NCBI GenBank assembly: GCA_030667735.1
Contig: DAOUVG010000080.1
Coordinates: 1-7,000 of the forward strand
DNA from: Dehalococcoidales bacterium
GTDB lineage: Bacteria > Chloroflexota > Dehalococcoidia > Dehalococcoidales > Fen-1064
DNA length: 7,000 nt
Reading direction: 5' to 3'
Each line of letters begins with the position of its first letter. Position 1 is the first letter of the stretch. The translations under genes and the position numbers were made by a program. Below, piece after piece: positions 4,336-7,000 of this stretch. Below the pieces are notes generated by a model that saw only the letters and a list, made by a program, of their open reading frames with translations, made no database searches and was not told the DNA's origin.

Positions 4336-6549
4336 ATGGTAACAGAAAGTGGTATTACCATTGTGCCTACGGGGTGCTGCCATGACTGCGGTGGTCGCTG
4401 CGTGTTACGAGCGCATGTGAAGGACGGCGTGATTGTCCGTATCGAAACAGACAATGGCGAAGAGCCGCAGATGCGTGCCTGTATGCGGGGAAGGGCTTAC
4501 CGGCAGCGTGTCTACTCTCCGGAGCGGCTGAAGTACCCGCTGCGTCGCGTCGGGGAGAGGGGTGAGGGGCAATTTGAGCGTGTGTCCTGGGATGTGGCGC
4601 TGGACGCGGTGGCTGCGGAGATAAACAGGATAAATGAGAAATATGGCAATGGAGCGGTTCTCCTTGCCTCGGGTGCAGGAAACCAGGGAATGCTGCATGG
4701 CCCTGGACCGGTGGGGCGATTGCTGATGGGCCTGGGTGGATTTACCCGCACCTGGTCTTCGCCTTCCTACGAGGCAACTCTGTTTGCCTCCATGGCTACC
4801 TATGGCACGATAAGCACAGGCAACTCACGGGAAGACTTGCTTAACTCCCGCCTCATCATCATGTGGGGATGGGACCCGGCCAACACGGTATGGGACCCGG
4901 GGACCACCCTGACTCTGGCGAAGGCCCGTGAGAAGGGCATCAAGGTGGTGGTCATCGACCCCCGCTTTACCGATTCTGCGGCCGTCCTGGCGGACCAGTG
5001 GATACCGATTCGCCCCGGCACCGATGCCGCGATGCTGATTGCCATGGCGCATGTTATCATCACCGAGGACCTGCAGGACCAGGCCTTTATTGATAAATAC
5101 ACTATCGGGTTTGACGCGTACCGGGACTACGTACTCGGCAGGGAGGACGGCATTGCCAGGACTCCGCAATGGGCGGAGACGATTACCGGGGTGCCTGCTG
5201 AGGTAATTACCGGACTTGCACGCGAGTATGCCACTGGCAAACCGTCAGCACTTATCGCTGGCTGGGGTCCGGCACGGTCTGCCCTCGGTGAGCAGTATTC
5301 CCGTGCGGCTAACGTGCTGACAGCCATTACCGGCAACATCGGTATTCCCGGCGGCTATGCTGCCGGATTCATGAGGGCTTATTCAAGCCGTGCCTCGCAC
5401 AGACCGGGCGGCTCGCGCGGACCGGGTAATACGGTGGAGGCGGGAGCACCGCCGCGAAAAGAAAGTCTCTATAAATTGCGGGGCGGGACTAACCCCAGCA
5501 GCGCCCGCATTCACTACAGTAAGATATATGACGCCATCCTTCGGGGTCGTTCCGGCGGTCACCCTGTGGATGTCAGGATGCTCTATGTGGTGGCAGCCAA
5601 TCTCATCAACCAGCACGGTAATACCCGGCGCGGGGTGGAGGCTCTCAAGTCCCGTTCGCTGGACTTCGTAGTCGTCCAGGACCAGTTCATGACACCCACT
5701 GCCCGGCTGGCCGATATCGTCCTGCCGGTGAATACCTTCATGGAGCGCAGCGAAATCGCACCTCCCTGGCTCGGCTCACCCTACTATATCTATCTCAACC
5801 AGGCAGTAGACTCCCTGTACGAATCGAAGACTGATATGGAGATATGCCGGGAGCTTGCCCGCAAGATGGGTATCCCGGAAGTGTTCGGTGATATCACCGA
5901 GGACCAGATGCTGCGTGGAATCGCGGCGGGTCGCAGCGATATTGATGACTATGAAGCCATGAAGCGGGATGGTGTGCTCAAGATAAAGGACGTACCACCG
6001 ACCATCTCCTTCAAGGAGCAGATTGAAGACCCGGAGAATAATCCTTTCCCGACTCTTTCCGGCAAGATAGAGATATACTGCGAACACCTGGCGGAGATGG
6101 ATAACCCTGTGATACCGCCGATACCGAAGTATATCAGCCCGCCGGAGAACTACGATGACCCCCTGGCCAGTAAATATCCGCTACAACTGATAACCCCCCA
6201 CCCCAGGAGGGGAACACACTCGTCGCTGGATATGGTACCGTGGCTGAAGGAAGTCGAACCTCAGGCGGTGTGGCTCAATACCTCCGATGCCGGGAGCCGG
6301 GGAATAGATGACGGCGCGCTCGTTGATATCTATAATGACCGCGGTAGAATACGCATCCCCGCCAGAGTAACCGAGCGCATCATGCCGGGTGTCGTCTGCA
6401 TATATGAGGGGAGTTGGTACGACCCTGATGAAGACGGTGTCGACCGTGGAGGGTGTGCCAACGTGCTCACGCCTGATGAGCACTCACCCGGTGGCGGGGC
6501 AATCGCCAATACGTCCCTGGTCCAGGTAGCACCGGCGCCGGATAAATAG
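4336..6549 (+). CDS. Molybdopterin-dependent oxidoreductase, DMSO reductase family (DmsA-like catalytic subunit)
   Basis: This 737-residue enzyme would bind Mo- or W-bis(PGD) and one 4Fe-4S cluster, and catalyse a two-electron redox reaction. The cluster motif is intact: C15-x2-C18-x3-C22 and C49 in RACMRGRAYRQRVYSPERL, followed by the usual linker into SWDVALD (84-90). Arg51 sits where formate dehydrogenase and nitrate reductase types have Lys, as in the DMSO reductase type. By eye, SSPSYEATLF (141-150) aligns with the DmsA Mo-ligand region, making Ser144 the likely ligand. Cofactor-binding segments include MWGWDPANT (176-184), VVIDPRFTDSA (205-215), ITGNIGIPGG (331-340) and QDQFMTPTARLADIVLPVNTF (448-468). 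The C-terminal domain ends in DRGGCANVLTPDEHSPGGG (703-721). Length is normal for the family. There is no twin-arginine signal, so it should stay in the cytoplasm. It has its own promoter. Its likely Fe-S partner, starting 22 bp downstream, is broken. The substrate is unknown; sulfur or N-oxide reduction, or other family reactions such as that of acetylene hydratase, cannot be excluded. Confidence 0.93.
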   Translation: MVTESGITIVPTGCCHDCGGRCVLRAHVKDGVIVRIETDNGEEPQMRACMRGRAYRQRVYSPERLKYPLRRVGERGEGQFERVSWDVALDAVAAEINRINEKYGNGAVLLASGAGNQGMLHGPGPVGRLLMGLGGFTRTWSSPSYEATLFASMATYGTISTGNSREDLLNSRLIIMWGWDPANTVWDPGTTLTLAKAREKGIKVVVIDPRFTDSAAVLADQWIPIRPGTDAAMLIAMAHVIITEDLQDQAFIDKYTIGFDAYRDYVLGREDGIARTPQWAETITGVPAEVITGLAREYATGKPSALIAGWGPARSALGEQYSRAANVLTAITGNIGIPGGYAAGFMRAYSSRASHRPGGSRGPGNTVEAGAPPRKESLYKLRGGTNPSSARIHYSKIYDAILRGRSGGHPVDVRMLYVVAANLINQHGNTRRGVEALKSRSLDFVVVQDQFMTPTARLADIVLPVNTFMERSEIAPPWLGSPYYIYLNQAVDSLYESKTDMEICRELARKMGIPEVFGDITEDQMLRGIAAGRSDIDDYEAMKRDGVLKIKDVPPTISFKEQIEDPENNPFPTLSGKIEIYCEHLAEMDNPVIPPIPKYISPPENYDDPLASKYPLQLITPHPRRGTHSSLDMVPWLKEVEPQAVWLNTSDAGSRGIDDGALVDIYNDRGRIRIPARVTERIMPGVVCIYEGSWYDPDEDGVDRGGCANVLTPDEHSPGGGAIANTSLVQVAPAPDK

Positions 6550-6571
6550 TGAAGGACGTACTATAACCCGG

Positions 6572-6646
6572 ATGGGCTTCTACTTCGACCAGACACTGTG
6601 TATGAGGTGCTATGCCTGTGCTCTAACTTGGCATGTGCTGGCATGA
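6572..6646 (+). pseudogene. Remnant of a DmsB-like 4Fe-4S ferredoxin subunit gene
   Basis: Starting 22 bp after the molybdoenzyme stop, ATG 6572 opens a 24-codon frame reading MGFYFDQTLCMRCYACALTW followed by HVLA and a TGA. The opening MGF-FDQT-C-x2-C-x2-C is the hallmark N-terminus of DmsB-type electron-transfer subunits, which usually follow a DmsA-type gene and carry several 4Fe-4S clusters over roughly 200 residues. Here Cys10, Cys13 and Cys16 are present, but the fourth cluster cysteine and following Lys (normally C-x3-C-K) are missing; ACAL runs straight into TWHVL, as if three codons had been lost. The usual Gly after the second position is Arg12. The frame ends at 6644-6646, where the repeat-like sequence GAGATTCTTCG begins. 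Nothing resembling the rest of the subunit follows in any frame. A functional mini-peptide is possible but unlikely. Confidence 0.7.
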
Positions 6647-6745
6647 GATTCTTCGTTTTAACTCAGAATGACAGGGCAGGAGTATGTGCCACTGCGAGGG
6701 GAATAACCACGCGTCCCTGTTCTGAGTGGCACGCAGTCCCGGCAT
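6644..6745. repeat. Degenerate dispersed palindromic repeat block
   Basis: The block begins GAGATTCTTCG (6646-6656) and continues CTCAGAATGACAGGGC (6662-6677), with ATTCT (6648-6652) and AGAAT (6665-6669) inverted around it. A second unit follows: GTGCCACT (6686-6693) and AGTGGCAC (6725-6732) form an 8-bp perfect inverted repeat enclosing AGGG/CCCT. From memory, motifs of this kind (TCATTCTGAG...GAAGAATCTC, followed by CACTGCGAGG...GTGGCA) are scattered between genes in many anaerobic bacterial genomes. The 11-mer TGTCATTCTGA recurs in reverse orientation at 842-852 of this window. No coding sequence is visible here. Confidence 0.5.
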
Positions 6746-6756
6746 CAGCACCTGGT

Positions 6757-6785
6757 TTGACTAATCGGGGTACCTATATTAGAGT
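6757..6785 (+). promoter_or_regulatory. Candidate rnpB promoter
   Basis: TTGACT (6757-6762, five of six -35 bases) is followed by two possible -10 boxes. TATATT (6775-6780) is the better sequence but gives a spacer of only 12 bp. TAGAGT (6780-6785) gives a 17-bp spacer. They would place the start near 6787 or 6792, either of which suits the beginning of the RNase P RNA. Confidence 0.4.
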
Positions 6786-6786
6786 G

Positions 6787-7000
6787 TAGGCGGGGCAAGT
6801 AAACCGGGTGACCGCCTGTCTGGGTCGATTTCGGCACAGGTGGGAGGAAAGTCCGAGCTCCACCGGGCAGGATGCTGGGTAACACCCAGGGGGGGCGACC
6901 CTACGGAAAGTGCCACAGAAACATACCGCCCGTAGTGGCTTCGCCAGTGCGGGTAAGGGTGAAATGGTGAGGTAAGAGCTCACCAGCGGTCGGGAGACCG
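6787..7000 (+). ncRNA. rnpB: RNase P RNA, bacterial class A, cut at the window's right edge
   Basis: This is the catalytic RNA that removes the 5' leader from tRNA precursors. Conserved blocks appear in order: GAGGAAAGTCC (6844-6854, 5' strand of P4, region CR-I), GGATGCTGGGTAACACCCAG (6870-6889, containing a P12-type hairpin CTGGGT-AAC-ACCCAG), ACGGAAAGTGCCACAGAAA (6903-6921), CCGCC then a GTGGCTTCGCCA hairpin (6933-6944), GGTAAGGGTGAAA (6952-6964), and GGTAAGAGCTCACCA (6971-6985). CCGCCTGT (6812-6819) pairs with ACAGGTGG (6836-6843) as the P3-like stem, allowing one G-U pair. The 5' end is approximate, because P1 pairs with sequence beyond 7000. The missing part includes the 3' strand of P4 (CR-V). 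Nothing in the visible half departs from the standard class A layout. Confidence 0.95.

Noticed and set aside
4079..4342. 87-codon plus-strand frame spanning the gap between hydrolase and molybdoenzyme
   Set aside because: It overlaps the end of the hydrolase gene in another frame, has no recognisable motif, and runs through the molybdoenzyme promoter and ribosome binding site.
6774..6983. 69-codon minus-strand frame at the right edge
   Set aside because: It lies opposite the RNase P RNA, whose conserved blocks explain the sequence completely.

Overview
The window is ordinary bacterial DNA of moderately high G+C with compact genes. No organism can be named from it with certainty. A cytoplasmic-type molybdopterin oxidoreductase of the DMSO reductase family, a class A RNase P RNA, and intergenic DNA full of short palindromic repeat debris together suggest an anaerobic bacterium. 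Chloroflexota (Dehalococcoidia-like) is my best guess, by inference only.

Layout, left to right. A minus-strand gene (630 to 1, running off the left edge) encodes a protein with a degenerate PP2C/PPM phosphatase-like pattern. A 399-bp divergent intergenic region follows, with one candidate promoter on each strand. Next is a two-gene ABC-2 exporter operon (1030-2845): an ATPase of the BcrA type, then a six-helix permease whose GTG start overlaps the end of the ATPase gene. A 424-bp gene-free stretch (2846-3269) holds paired direct repeats, a perfect 18-bp palindrome, and two hairpins, the second followed by a T-run. It ends in a promoter whose predicted start point coincides with the ATG of an alpha/beta hydrolase gene (3270-4193), so that mRNA may be leaderless.

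The largest gene (4336-6549) encodes a 737-residue molybdo-bis(PGD) oxidoreductase with an intact N-terminal 4Fe-4S motif and no Tat signal. It has its own extended -10 promoter, with an inverted repeat over the -10. Only 22 bp after it lies the start of what should be its electron-transfer partner, a DmsB-like ferredoxin subunit. That reading frame stops after 24 codons, lacks the fourth cysteine of its first cluster, and ends exactly where dispersed palindromic repeat sequence begins. I read this as a decayed or repeat-truncated subunit gene that has left the catalytic subunit without its usual partner. The window ends inside rnpB, the RNase P RNA gene (about 6787 to beyond 7000).

The points most worth following up are the broken Fe-S subunit gene, the possible leaderless hydrolase transcript, the repeat cluster at 2963-3053, and the operator-like repeat upstream of the molybdoenzyme. 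I see no CRISPR array, tRNA, complete insertion sequence or clearly new multi-gene system.
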